Below the pieces are notes generated by a model, which made no database searches, was not told the DNA's origin, and saw nothing but the letters and a program-made list of their open reading frames with translations. 64,000 nucleotides of DNA from Planctomycetota bacterium (GTDB lineage Bacteria; Planctomycetota; UBA1135; GCA-002686595), in contig JAEUHY010000043.1 of assembly GCA_016795325.1 (NCBI GenBank), positions 94,174 through 158,173 of the forward strand, read 5' to 3'. A program made the translations under genes and the position numbers. This document shows, in pieces, positions 1 through 8,661 of the stretch. The first letter of the stretch is position 1; the number at the start of each line of letters is the position of its first letter.

Positions 1-73
1 CCTCGACGTAGCCGCCTTGGACGGCGACCGGCGCGACGAGCGTGAGGAACGCGAGAAGGGCTGCAAGTTGCAT
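1..73 (-). CDS. N-terminal fragment of a secreted protein (cut by window edge)
   Basis: Only the first 24 codons are in the window. Read on the minus strand from the ATG at 73 they give MQLAALLAFLTLVAPVAV followed by QGG, a typical signal peptide: short n-region, long hydrophobic core and small residues at the probable cleavage site. A second in-frame ATG at 133 would add about 20 residues in front of the hydrophobic core, so 73 is the better start. The rest of the protein lies outside the window and no function can be given. It is divergent from the SGNH gene, which argues that the real start of that gene lies to the right of 73. Confidence 0.55.
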   Translation of the reverse strand, partial: MQLAALLAFLTLVAPVAVQGGYVE

Positions 74-131
74 CGGCGCATCACTCTGCGCGACCACGCG
101 CAACCTGCCAAGCTCCTGGGCGGCGCATCGC

Positions 132-1367
132 ATGATGCCGGCGTCATGGCGTCGCGCCCTGACGCGAAAACGACGCCGTGTTCGAGCGTCATCGCACGCA
201 ACTGCGGATAGAGTCGAAGCGCTCTCCGCACCCGATGCGCCCGGGCGCCGCAGCTTGCTCCCTACACCTGATTCCGTCCTCGGACCGGCGGACCAGCGCC
301 CACACGCGCGCCCGCGTCGCAGCACGTTGCGCCTGCTCCTCACCGAGCTGGGCGTGCGCTTTTCGCTGCTCTTCCCGGGCTCGCCTTGGCGCGATCCGAA
401 CCTGTACGCCCACCAGCTCGTGGGCGACGATTTCTGGATCCTGGCCGGGCGCTGGGACAGCTACACGCGCAAGGTCGACCCCGCGCGCATTCACCCGCGC
501 CTGGGATGGACGCAGGGACCGCTGACGACGGACAACCCCCTCGGACTGGTGCGCTGGACGTGCCAGCGCCTGCGCCGCGACGGTCGCCGCAAGATCCTGT
601 TCCTGGGTGACTCCTACGTCGCCGGACAGGCCCGAGAGGACCACTGGCTGCCGCAGTTGCTCGAAGAGCGGCTGCGCAAGTCGGACGTCGATGTCGACGT
701 GCTGCACTTGGGCGTCGGCGGCTACGGCGCCGACCAGATGCACCTGTTGTTGCGCGAGACGATGCCTCTCGTCGATCGGCCCGAGTTGGTGCTGATGGGC
801 GTGATGACCTTCAGCTTCGATCGCGCGGCGCAGCGCGTGCGCTCGTACCAGAAGCCCGTGCTGGCGTTCGGAGCCGACGGGTCGATGCGCGTGACGAACG
901 TCCCGATCTGGCGCTCGCCCAAGCTGTACTTCGCGCTGCAGCGACCGAGCTTCGCCAGCTACGTGGCGCGCGCGCGGCGCCACGATCCGCACGCGCTCGA
1001 GGCGTCCCACTACGAATTCGCCGCGAAAACAGGCCTCAACCGAGCCATCATCGCCGCCAACCGACAGTTCGCCGCGAAGCACGGAGTGCCGTTGGTGTAC
1101 GTGCTGTTCCGCGACCACGTCCAGCTGCACCGTCCCGACCGCCGCGATCGTTTCTGGGTCGAGGAGTTGGCGGCGCAGGGCGTGACGGCCTTCGATACGG
1201 CGGCGCCGCTGCTCGAGTACGCACGCGAGCACGGAACGGACGGCAGCGAGCTGTACGCGAACGGGCATCTGAACGAGCGCGGGAACGCGGTCGTCACCGC
1301 GGCCCTCACGATCGAACTCGAACGCCTCGGTTTGGCGCGCACCCACCGCGCGAAGGTGTTGCGGTGA
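132..1367 (+). CDS. SGNH/GDSL-type hydrolase-like protein
   Basis: The protein has SGNH-hydrolase landmarks: G-D-S-Y at nt 606-617 with the candidate nucleophile Ser, a G-x-G-G-Y-G segment near nt 712-730 (block II-like), and N-G-H-L-N at the C-terminal end with the candidate catalytic His at nt 1266. Asn sits where many relatives have the Asp of the catalytic pair, so activity is uncertain. The start is unclear. The frame is open from nt 42, but the first stretch is Arg-rich and overlaps a divergent gene start. ATG 132 is used here; TTG 327 or GTG 354 are possible and would begin close to the conserved region. The stop overlaps the GTG start of the Rieske gene by 4 bp, so the two are co-translated. 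SGNH proteins in bacterial gene clusters often act as esterases or acyltransferases; the substrate here is unknown. Confidence 0.7.
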   Translation: MMPASWRRALTRKRRRVRASSHATADRVEALSAPDAPGRRSLLPTPDSVLGPADQRPHARPRRSTLRLLLTELGVRFSLLFPGSPWRDPNLYAHQLVGDDFWILAGRWDSYTRKVDPARIHPRLGWTQGPLTTDNPLGLVRWTCQRLRRDGRRKILFLGDSYVAGQAREDHWLPQLLEERLRKSDVDVDVLHLGVGGYGADQMHLLLRETMPLVDRPELVLMGVMTFSFDRAAQRVRSYQKPVLAFGADGSMRVTNVPIWRSPKLYFALQRPSFASYVARARRHDPHALEASHYEFAAKTGLNRAIIAANRQFAAKHGVPLVYVLFRDHVQLHRPDRRDRFWVEELAAQGVTAFDTAAPLLEYAREHGTDGSELYANGHLNERGNAVVTAALTIELERLGLARTHRAKVLR

Positions 1368-2719
1368 ACCGCTCCGCAGCCGAACACGCTACGGCCGTCG
1401 GCGCCTCGAGCGTCTGGCGCGATGTGTGGTTTCCCATCGCCTTCGCGCGTGATCTCGAAGCGGGCCGCGTGGAGCGCGTGGAACTGCTGGGACGCGCGCT
1501 CGCGCTGTTCCTCGACGAGCGCGGCCAGCCCGCGGCGCTCATCGACCGCTGCCCGCACCGCAGCGCCCGCCTGTCCGACGGCCGCGTGCGCGACGGCTCG
1601 CTCGAGTGCCTGTACCACGGCTGGCGCTTCGACGCGCAGGGCCGCTGCCTCGAAGCGCCGCAGCAGCCCGCTGACACGCCGCTGCCGTCCCGCGGTTGCG
1701 CGCAGGCCGTACCGCTGCGCGTGGAGCAAGGGCTGGTGTGGGCATGGGCCGGCGCCGCCGGACGCGAGAGCGAGCACATCCCCCACACGATTCCAGCGCT
1801 CGACCGCGCGGGCGTGCGCTCCGTGGACTTCGCGATGGACCTGCCCTACGGCCAGGACTACTTCATCGAGAACGTGCTCGACGTCGCGCACATCCACGTC
1901 GCGCACGCCGGAACACGCGGCGGCGGCGATCGACGCTTGGCGGGCCCGCTCGAGTTCAGTCTCGAACACGAAGGCCCCGAGGGTTTCGCTGCGACGTTCC
2001 GCACGCTCGGTCTGACGCACGCGCCGCGCACGCCGGGGCTGCGGCGCGCGTACGTCGAGTTCCGCGCGCCGAACCTCGTGCACTACGTCTCGGAGTTCGA
2101 GGATCCGAGCAAGGTCTCGGGGCTCGCGCTGTACTCGATGCCCAGCGCAGCCGGCGCCTGCCGCATGCTGTACCGCGCGTACGGAACGCTGTGGAGCGAC
2201 GACGACCTGCGCCGGCCGCGCTGGCGCGAACACCTCGGCCAGTGCTTCCTGCTCGAAGAGGACATGGCGGTGGTGCGCGGACAGGCCGAGGAGATCGACT
2301 CTTCGCCCGAACCGCTGGCGCAGCTGTGGCACCCGTTGCGCACGAGCGATCCGCTCGTGCTGCGCTACCGCGAGTGGGTCGAACGCCACGCGGCGCAGCG
2401 GCCTGGCGCGGTCGGCCTGCGCAACGTCGGCGAACGCGGCGTGCTCGCCCAACAGGCTCGACTCGACCGTTGGACGCTCCACACGCGCCATTGCGCCGAT
2501 TGCCGCGCGGCGCACGCAGGCTTCAAGCGCCGGGCGAAGCACAGCGACGCGCTGTCCTTCGCCGCGCTGGCCGGCGGAGTCGCGCTCGGAGCACCGTGGG
2601 CCTGGGGCGCTGCCGCCCTCGCCGCCGGCCTGCACTTCATCGCCCGTCGCGCGCAGCGCACGGCGCGCGAGTTCGAGTACGAGCGCGATCTGCGCGGCGC
2701 ATCCCAACCCGAGAGCTGA
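1364..2719 (+). CDS. Rieske non-haem iron oxygenase, pheophorbide a oxygenase-like
   Basis: This is a 451-residue protein. The N-terminal Rieske domain has C63-P-H65 and C82-x2-H85, the ligands of a [2Fe-2S] cluster. The catalytic domain has E-N-x2-D173-x2-H176-x4-H181, the mononuclear iron site. Near the C-terminus are C377-x2-C380 and then a hydrophobic segment (about residues 400-425, rich in Ala/Gly/Leu) followed by a basic tail. This order of Rieske, iron site, CxxC and membrane segment is that of the PaO/Tic55/chlorophyllide a oxygenase group rather than of ring-hydroxylating dioxygenases. It starts at GTG inside the stop of the SGNH gene and is followed 4 bp later by the small ORF. An external reductase would be needed and none is nearby. 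The substrate is unknown. Confidence 0.85.
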   Translation: MNRSAAEHATAVGASSVWRDVWFPIAFARDLEAGRVERVELLGRALALFLDERGQPAALIDRCPHRSARLSDGRVRDGSLECLYHGWRFDAQGRCLEAPQQPADTPLPSRGCAQAVPLRVEQGLVWAWAGAAGRESEHIPHTIPALDRAGVRSVDFAMDLPYGQDYFIENVLDVAHIHVAHAGTRGGGDRRLAGPLEFSLEHEGPEGFAATFRTLGLTHAPRTPGLRRAYVEFRAPNLVHYVSEFEDPSKVSGLALYSMPSAAGACRMLYRAYGTLWSDDDLRRPRWREHLGQCFLLEEDMAVVRGQAEEIDSSPEPLAQLWHPLRTSDPLVLRYREWVERHAAQRPGAVGLRNVGERGVLAQQARLDRWTLHTRHCADCRAAHAGFKRRAKHSDALSFAALAGGVALGAPWAWGAAALAAGLHFIARRAQRTAREFEYERDLRGASQPES

Positions 2720-2723
2720 CTCC

Positions 2724-2861
2724 TTGAGTTCCGCAACGTCCAACTCCCCCACGCCCGCACGACGCGGGATCGTCGCGCGCTTCTTCGCCTGGCTGCGTTC
2801 GATGCTGCGCAAGCGCGACAACAACGGCGGAACGCCGCCCAACATCTACCCGCTCTACTGA
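2724..2861 (+). CDS. 45-residue small protein ending in NIYPLY
   Basis: This frame begins at TTG 2724, four bases after the Rieske stop, and ends at TGA 2859-2861, eleven bases before the methyltransferase ATG. It encodes 45 residues: a Ser/Thr/Pro-rich start, a basic amphipathic centre (RRGIVARFFAWLRSMLRKR) and a tail GGTPPNIYPLY. There is no Cys, no membrane span and no signal peptide. The tight fit between two co-directional genes and the lack of any other use for the 150 bp gap support translation. The arrangement recalls a modified-peptide precursor or a small scaffold, and the I-Y-x-L-aromatic tail resembles, from memory, the end of the small DUF5989 proteins found near SGNH genes. Both readings are inference. 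It is too short for usual gene callers. Confidence 0.5.
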   Translation: MSSATSNSPTPARRGIVARFFAWLRSMLRKRDNNGGTPPNIYPLY

Positions 2862-2872
2862 CCGCGCGCGCC

Positions 2873-3739
2873 ATGCCTTCCGAAGCACAACCGACGCGTG
2901 CGAGCGTCGCCGGCGCCGTGCGCAGCTTCTACGAGCAGCTGCCGTTCAACTACCACGAGAGTGTGGAGAGCTCGGGCGAAGCCGTGCGCGCCAATCCGGT
3001 CGCGGCGACTTACCCCGATCTGCACGCGGAGCTGTCGAGCGGCCGTGTGAAGCACGTGCTCGAGCTCGGCTGCGGCGCTGGCTGGCTCACGAACACGCTC
3101 GCGAGCCACTACGGCGTGCACGTGACGGCCGTGGATTTCACCGCGCGCGCGCTGGCGCGGGCGCGCGAGATCGCCACGCGCTTGGGCGTCGCTGCGCGCA
3201 CGCGCTTTGTCGAGAGCGATCTGTTCGAGTTCGCCGACGACACGCGCTTCGAACTGGTCGTGAGCATCGGCGTGTTGCACCACACCGGCGACACGCCGGG
3301 CGGCGTGCGCCATGCGGCGAGCTTCGTCGCGCCCGGCGGCGGTCTCTATCTGGGGCTGTACCACGCGCCCGGACGCCGCGTGTTCCTCGACGCGCTGCAG
3401 GGCCTCGCCGCGCGCGAAGGCGAAGAGGCTGCGTTCGCGCTGTACCGCACGCTCGACCGCGTGCACCAGGGCGATCCGACGCTGCTGCGTTCGTGGTTCC
3501 GCGACCAGGTGCTGCACCCGCACGAGACGCAGCACACGCTGCGCGAGGTCGTGGCGTGGTTCGAAGGCGCCGGGCTGAAGCTTGCAAGTACAAGCATCAA
3601 CCGTTTCGCCGCCTTGCCGCCGCAGGCCGAGCTGCTCGCGCTCGAGCAGACCTACGCAGAGCGCTCGCGCCGCGCGCTCGAGGTCGAACGGCGCTACTTC
3701 CCCGGCTTTTTCACCGCCTTCGGGCGTCGCGCGCGCTGA
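2873..3739 (+). CDS. Class I SAM-dependent methyltransferase
   Basis: This is a 288-residue cytosolic methyltransferase. Motif I is V-L-E-L-G-C-G-A-G at residues 62-70 (glycine-rich SAM loop). Motif II follows as a V-D-F segment, and V-S-I-G-V-L-H-H-T is the post-II segment typical of Methyltransf_11/25 proteins. The N-terminus contains F-Y-E-Q-L-P-F-N-Y, a conserved entry seen in a family of methyltransferases near SGNH genes. The C-terminal third (residues 165-288) is helical and may bind substrate. It is the last gene of the SGNH-Rieske-small protein operon, so it probably methylates the same compound or the small protein. The acceptor cannot be told from sequence. Confidence 0.85.
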   Translation: MPSEAQPTRASVAGAVRSFYEQLPFNYHESVESSGEAVRANPVAATYPDLHAELSSGRVKHVLELGCGAGWLTNTLASHYGVHVTAVDFTARALARAREIATRLGVAARTRFVESDLFEFADDTRFELVVSIGVLHHTGDTPGGVRHAASFVAPGGGLYLGLYHAPGRRVFLDALQGLAAREGEEAAFALYRTLDRVHQGDPTLLRSWFRDQVLHPHETQHTLREVVAWFEGAGLKLASTSINRFAALPPQAELLALEQTYAERSRRALEVERRYFPGFFTAFGRRAR

Positions 3740-3792
3740 GGCTCGGCGCGGAACGCACCCCGCGCTGGAACAGCTGCGCTAACTTGGACTCG

Positions 3793-4371
3793 ATGCGCTC
3801 GCACGTGGATCCGGAGCCTTCGGACGCCACCCGCCTGTTGCTCGCGGCGGCCGACGGCGACAAACAGGCCGCCGACCAGTTGCTGCCGCTGGTCTACGAG
3901 CAGCTGCGCAAGGCGGCCCAGCTGGACCTCGCTGGCGAGGCCCACGCGCAGACGCTTTCGGCGACGGCGCTGGTCCACGAGGCCTACCTCAAGCTCGTGG
4001 GCCCGCGCGACGTGCCCTGGGCGAACCGCCGGCACTTCTACTCCGCGGCCGCCGAAGCGATGCGCCGCATCCTGGTCGACCACGCGCGCAAACGTGGGCG
4101 GCGCGGCGGCCCGACGCTCGCTCTGTCGGAGGTGCGCGACGTCGCCACGCTGGCCTCGGCGGATTCCGAGAGAATTCTGGCAGTCGACGAGGCGCTCGGA
4201 CGCTTGGAGCAGGAAGACCCGCAGGCCGCCGCGTTGGTGCGCCTGCGGTTCTATGCCGGTCTGGGTGTGGACGAGGCTGCGCAGGCCCTCGGGATGTCCC
4301 CGAGGACTGCGGCGCGCCTGTGGACCTACGCCCGGGCCGTGCTCTTCCGCGACTTGAGCGATCGAAGCTGA
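3793..4371 (+). CDS. ECF-type RNA polymerase sigma factor (TIGR02999-like)
   Basis: This is a 192-residue sigma factor. Region 2 contains L-V-Y-E-Q-L-R-K-A and T-L-S-A-T-A-L-V-H-E-A-Y-L, followed by R-H-F-Y-S-A-A-A-E-A-M-R-R-I-L-V-D-H-A-R, the hallmark of the planctomycete/acidobacterial ECF group. Region 4 has the helix-turn-helix V-D-E-A-A-Q-A-L-G-M-S-P-R-T-A. The frame is open further upstream, but the ATG at 3793 gives the usual length and begins just before the conserved part. It is 15 bp ahead of a Ser/Thr kinase with TPR repeats, the normal pairing for this group, in which no classical anti-sigma factor is encoded and the kinase is thought to control sigma activity. A broken paralogue lies at 40.9-41.5 kb. 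Confidence 0.9.
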   Translation: MRSHVDPEPSDATRLLLAAADGDKQAADQLLPLVYEQLRKAAQLDLAGEAHAQTLSATALVHEAYLKLVGPRDVPWANRRHFYSAAAEAMRRILVDHARKRGRRGGPTLALSEVRDVATLASADSERILAVDEALGRLEQEDPQAAALVRLRFYAGLGVDEAAQALGMSPRTAARLWTYARAVLFRDLSDRS

Positions 4372-4386
4372 GCCCCCAAGACCGCC

Positions 4387-7300
4387 ATGACCCGCAGCGC
4401 CGCCGACATCTTCCATGGAGCCCGCGAACTGCCGGCCGACCAGCGCGAGGCGTACCTGACCGGCGCGTGCGGCAAGGACGTCGCGCTGCGCTCCAAGGTC
4501 GAAGCGTTGCTGAAGGCCGACGCGGAAGCGGGCAGCTTCCTCGGGTCGCCGGCGGCGGACGAGGGCGCGCACTCGCAGGAGCAGGCCGGCGCTCAGATCG
4601 GCCGCTACAAGCTGCTCGAGCAGATCGGCGAGGGCGGCATGGGCACGATCTGGATGGCCGAGCAGCGCGAGCCGGTCAAGCGCCGCGTCGCGCTCAAGAT
4701 CATCAAGCTCGGCATGGACACCAAGCAGGTGATCGCGCGCTTCGAAGCCGAGCGCCAAGCGCTGGCGATGATGGACCACCCGCACATCGCCAAGGTGCTC
4801 GACGCTGGCGCAACCGAGACCGGCCGCCCGTACTTCGTGATGGAGTACATCAAAGGCATCCCGATCCTCGAGTTCTGCGACCAGCAGAAGATCGACACGC
4901 GCGCGCGGCTCGAGCTGTTCACGAAGGTGTGCCACGCGATCCAGCACGCGCACCAAAAGGGCATCATCCACCGCGACATCAAGCCCTCGAACGTGCTCGT
5001 CACGCTGCACGACGGCGTGCCGGTGCCCAAGGTGATCGACTTTGGCATCGCGAAGGCGACCAGCAGCGAGCTGACGAGCAAGACGCTGTTCACCGAGCAC
5101 CGCCAGATGGTCGGCACGCCGGCGTACATGAGTCCGGAGCAAGCCGAGATGAGCGGCCTCGACATCGACACCCGCAGCGACATTTATTCGCTGGGCGTGC
5201 TGCTGTACGAGCTGCTGACCGGCACCACGCCCTTCGACATCAAGGCGCTGCTCGAGAGCGGTTTCAGCGAGATGTTGCGCGCGATCCGCGAGGACGAGCC
5301 GCACAAGCCCAGCACGCGCATCTCGTCGCTGGGCGACACGGGCACACGCACGGCGCTGCAGCGCAGCGTCGATGCGAAGAAGCTCAGCACCCTGCTGCGC
5401 GGCGACGTCGACTGGATCGTGATGAAGTGCCTCGAGAAGGACCGCTCGCGCCGCTACGAAACAGCGAACGGACTCGCGGCGGACATCCTGCGGCACCTCA
5501 ACGACGAGCCGGTCTTGGCGGGCGCGCCGAGTGCGGGCTACAAGCTGCGCAAGTTCGTGCGGCGCAACCGCGGCCAAGTGCTCGCGGGCAGCGCGGTCGT
5601 GACGGCGCTCTTGGTGGGCGTTGTGGCGTTCGCGTGGATGGCCAAGGTCGCTGGTGAACAGCGCGACCGAGCCGAGTCGGCGCGCGCGGCGGAGTTCGCG
5701 CAACGTCAGCTCGCCGAAGCGGCGCGCGGCGAAGCCGAGCAGCAGCGTGCGCTCGCGCTCGAACAAGCGGCCGAAGCCGCGAGGCAAGAGACGCAAGCGC
5801 GCAAGCACGAACGCGAGGCCCAGAACCAGGCCGCGATCGCCGAAGCCGTGGCGAAGTTCCAAACCGACATGCTCGCCGCGGTCGATCCCGACCAGTTGCC
5901 CCGCGACCCGCTGACCGGCGAGCCGCTGAAGGACCGCGTCACCGTGGTCCACGCGTTGGAGTCGGCGGTCAAGCTGCTCGACGCGGGCTCGCTCGCCGAG
6001 CAACCGCTCGTGGAGGCGAAGGTGCGCGCCACGATCGGCGCCACGTTCCAGGCGCTCGCGCGCTTCGACGAGGCGGAGCACAACCTGCGCAAGACGCTCG
6101 AGATCCGCCGCGCGGCGTCGCCCGTCGACGAGCGGCTCGTCGCCGACGCGATGGACTCGCTGGCGATGCTGCTGTGGCAGCGCGGCGAAAACGACGAGTC
6201 GGAAGCGCTGATGAGCGCGGCGCTGGAGATCTACCGACGCGTTCTTCCGGCCGGGCAGATCGACATCGCCAACGCGATGGACAACATGGCCAAGCCGCTC
6301 GTCGGCAAGAACAAGCTCACGTTGGCCGAACCGCTGCTGCGCGAGAGCCTGGCGCTGCGCCGAGCGATCTTGCCGGCCAGCGACACGCGCCTCGCCCACG
6401 GCCTCAACGGCCTGGGACATCTGCTCTCGCTGCAGGAGCGGCCCGCGGACGCCGAACCGCTGTACCGCGAAGCCCTCGCCATCAACCGCACGGCGCGCCC
6501 CGCCGGGCATCCCGAGCTCGCCAACAGCATCAACAACCTCGCCGCGTGCCTGAAGGCGCAGCGCAAGTTCGAAGAAGCGGACCTGCTGTTCCGCGAGGCG
6601 CTCGCGATCAAGCGTGCGACGCTGACCGGCGACCACCCGCGCCTCGCGCTGGGCCTCAACAACCTCGCTTCGTCGCTGCAGGAGCAGGGCCGGATCGCCG
6701 AAGCCGAGCCGCTGTTCCGCGACGCGCTGGCGGTCTGGCGCGCCGCGCTGCCCGGCGGACATCAGCACATGGCCATGTGCATGATGAACCTCGCGCAGGG
6801 GCTCGCGGCGCGCGGGGAACTGGACCAAGCTTCCGCGCTGTACGACGAGGCTCTGGAGATGTGCCGCAGGATTCTCCCGTCTGGCCACCCGGTCACGGTT
6901 CAGATTCTCGGCGAGTACGGGTCGCTGCAGCAGACGCGCGGCGAGTTCGTCGACGCGCACGCGCTTCAGCGCGAGCTCGTGGAACTGCACCGAGCGCGAG
7001 CGGACGTCGCCTCGCCCGAATACACGAACAACCTGAACAATCTGGGGTTGATCGAGCTCGAACTGGGGCGGACCGAAGAGGCCGCGGCGCTGTTCCGCGA
7101 AGCGCTCCAGATCCAGCGCGACACTCTGCGTGCTGACCACAACGACACGCACGCCGTGCTTGTGAACCTAGTGCACGCGCTGCGGGCGCTGGGACGCAAG
7201 GAAGAATGTGTATCGGTGCTGCAGGATGCGCTCGCCAACCGCCGATCCGCTCTGCCGGCGGAGCACGCGCAACTTGCCGAGACCATCGCCACACTCGCCT

Positions 7301-8295
7301 TCGTCTTGGTGGAGTTCGGCCGTCTCGACGAGGCGGAGCCGCTGCTGCACGAAGCGCTCACGCTCGAGCGCTCGAATGGGTCCACGGGAAGCACGGCCCG
7401 TGACGTCCTCGCGCATCTCGCGCTGGTCGCGAGGGCGCGTGGTCGATTGGACGAAGCCGAGTCCCTGTTCGGCGAATGGGCGCAGCTCCAGCGCGCCGCC
7501 TCGCAGCACGCACGCTTCAGCGACGCGCGCTTCTACAACGAGTTCGCTCTGCTCCAGTGGGAGCGCGGCCAGCTCGCCCAGGCCGAAGCACTGCTGCGTG
7601 CTGCGTTGGCCGTTCAACGAGCCACGTTGCCGGCCCCGGACACCAACCTCGCCAATGTGCTGGGCAATCTCGGCGCCGTGGTCCTCGAACAGGGTCGTCT
7701 CGCCGACGCCGAGCCGCTCGTGGTCGAAGCGCTCGCGCTCAAGCGCACGCTGCTCGCCCGCTTCGATCCGAGCCTGCTGAACTCGGTCGAGAACCTGATC
7801 TCGATCTACGCGAACCAGGGCAAGTCCGCGCAGGCGGCGAGCCTGGTGATGGAATTGGTCGCGGCGACGCGTGCTGCGAGTCCGGAGCCAAGCGTCGAAC
7901 GAGCGGCGCAACTCGCCGCGTTGGGCACGGCGCTGATCGAGATGAAGGCTTGGGCCGACGCCGAAGGTGTGTTGCGGGAGGTGCTCGCCACGCGCGAAGC
8001 GCTGCAACCCGACGTGTGGACCACGTTCAACTCGCGCTCGCAACTGGGCGGGATCCTGATGGCCCAGGGCAAGCTCGACGAAGCCCACAGCCCGCTGCTC
8101 GACGGTTACCGCGGCATGAAGGCCCGCGAGGCGAGCATTCCGACGCAAGGCGCGACGCGGATTCCCGAGGCGTTGGAGAGGTTGGTCGCGTTCTACGAGG
8201 CGAACGGCGCGCCCGAGGAAGCGGCGCGCTGGCGCGGCGAGTTGGAAGCGGCGCGTGCTCGCGGCGCGAAGTCGGACGACGAGAAGCAACGCTGA
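4387..8295 (+). CDS. Membrane Ser/Thr protein kinase with TPR array
   Basis: This is a 1302-residue protein. The kinase domain covers about residues 70-370: glycine loop I-G-E-G-G-M-G-T, V-A-L-K-I-I-K with the ATP lysine, H195-R-D-I-K-P-S-N catalytic loop, D218-F-G and the M-S-P-E-Q activation-segment end. All catalytic residues are present. A single membrane span at about 398-420 is followed by an Ala/Glu/Gln-rich coiled coil (430-490). From about residue 540 to the end is a long run of TPR (TPR_12-like) repeats with the recurring pattern 'A-E-P-L-x-R-E-A-L-A'. The topology implies a cytosolic kinase and an extracytosolic or periplasmic-side TPR scaffold. It forms an operon with the ECF sigma factor and is the probable sensor for it. 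Confidence 0.93.
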   Translation: MTRSAADIFHGARELPADQREAYLTGACGKDVALRSKVEALLKADAEAGSFLGSPAADEGAHSQEQAGAQIGRYKLLEQIGEGGMGTIWMAEQREPVKRRVALKIIKLGMDTKQVIARFEAERQALAMMDHPHIAKVLDAGATETGRPYFVMEYIKGIPILEFCDQQKIDTRARLELFTKVCHAIQHAHQKGIIHRDIKPSNVLVTLHDGVPVPKVIDFGIAKATSSELTSKTLFTEHRQMVGTPAYMSPEQAEMSGLDIDTRSDIYSLGVLLYELLTGTTPFDIKALLESGFSEMLRAIREDEPHKPSTRISSLGDTGTRTALQRSVDAKKLSTLLRGDVDWIVMKCLEKDRSRRYETANGLAADILRHLNDEPVLAGAPSAGYKLRKFVRRNRGQVLAGSAVVTALLVGVVAFAWMAKVAGEQRDRAESARAAEFAQRQLAEAARGEAEQQRALALEQAAEAARQETQARKHEREAQNQAAIAEAVAKFQTDMLAAVDPDQLPRDPLTGEPLKDRVTVVHALESAVKLLDAGSLAEQPLVEAKVRATIGATFQALARFDEAEHNLRKTLEIRRAASPVDERLVADAMDSLAMLLWQRGENDESEALMSAALEIYRRVLPAGQIDIANAMDNMAKPLVGKNKLTLAEPLLRESLALRRAILPASDTRLAHGLNGLGHLLSLQERPADAEPLYREALAINRTARPAGHPELANSINNLAACLKAQRKFEEADLLFREALAIKRATLTGDHPRLALGLNNLASSLQEQGRIAEAEPLFRDALAVWRAALPGGHQHMAMCMMNLAQGLAARGELDQASALYDEALEMCRRILPSGHPVTVQILGEYGSLQQTRGEFVDAHALQRELVELHRARADVASPEYTNNLNNLGLIELELGRTEEAAALFREALQIQRDTLRADHNDTHAVLVNLVHALRALGRKEECVSVLQDALANRRSALPAEHAQLAETIATLAFVLVEFGRLDEAEPLLHEALTLERSNGSTGSTARDVLAHLALVARARGRLDEAESLFGEWAQLQRAASQHARFSDARFYNEFALLQWERGQLAQAEALLRAALAVQRATLPAPDTNLANVLGNLGAVVLEQGRLADAEPLVVEALALKRTLLARFDPSLLNSVENLISIYANQGKSAQAASLVMELVAATRAASPEPSVERAAQLAALGTALIEMKAWADAEGVLREVLATREALQPDVWTTFNSRSQLGGILMAQGKLDEAHSPLLDGYRGMKAREASIPTQGATRIPEALERLVAFYEANGAPEEAARWRGELEAARARGAKSDDEKQR

Positions 8296-8661
8296 ACGCG
8301 CTCGACGGCGCACGACGATCCGCGCATCGGCGGCGACCGCCGCCTGCGCGCTGCGAAGCCTCGAAGTTGCCGGAGAATTCCGAGGTTGTTGCGTTGAATC
8401 GACGCCGCCGCGCGACCGCGCGAATTGTCTTGGGCCGACGCGCGAGCGACGCAACACAGAATTGGCTTGCAGGCCCCGCGCGAGCGTTCGATCGTGTTCG
8501 CGCGCGACTCGAGCTTGCAGCGGCCGCAGAACTCACGCGGTCGGCGCGCGGCGGGAACGAGCGGCGCCCATCCCGGAACCGACGGTTCGCGCTTCGTCGC
8601 GCCGAGCGCGCGCGAGCGTTGCGCCATTCGGATCGTTCCTCCACCCCCGCCCGCGACGACC
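8296..8661. other. Gene-free stretch of 366 bp
   Basis: This lies between the TPR kinase and the PDZ hydrolase. It is GC-rich, and the open frames here are extensions or shadows without protein-like composition. I see no clear terminator, promoter or repeat. It probably holds the promoter and leader of the hydrolase gene. Confidence 0.5.

Noticed and set aside
3694..7152. Minus-strand open frame of 1152 codons opposite the TPR kinase and sigma factor
   Set aside because: It is the antisense shadow of strongly supported plus-strand genes; its composition is Arg/Leu/Ala/Val/Gln-rich without family motifs, as usual in GC-rich DNA.
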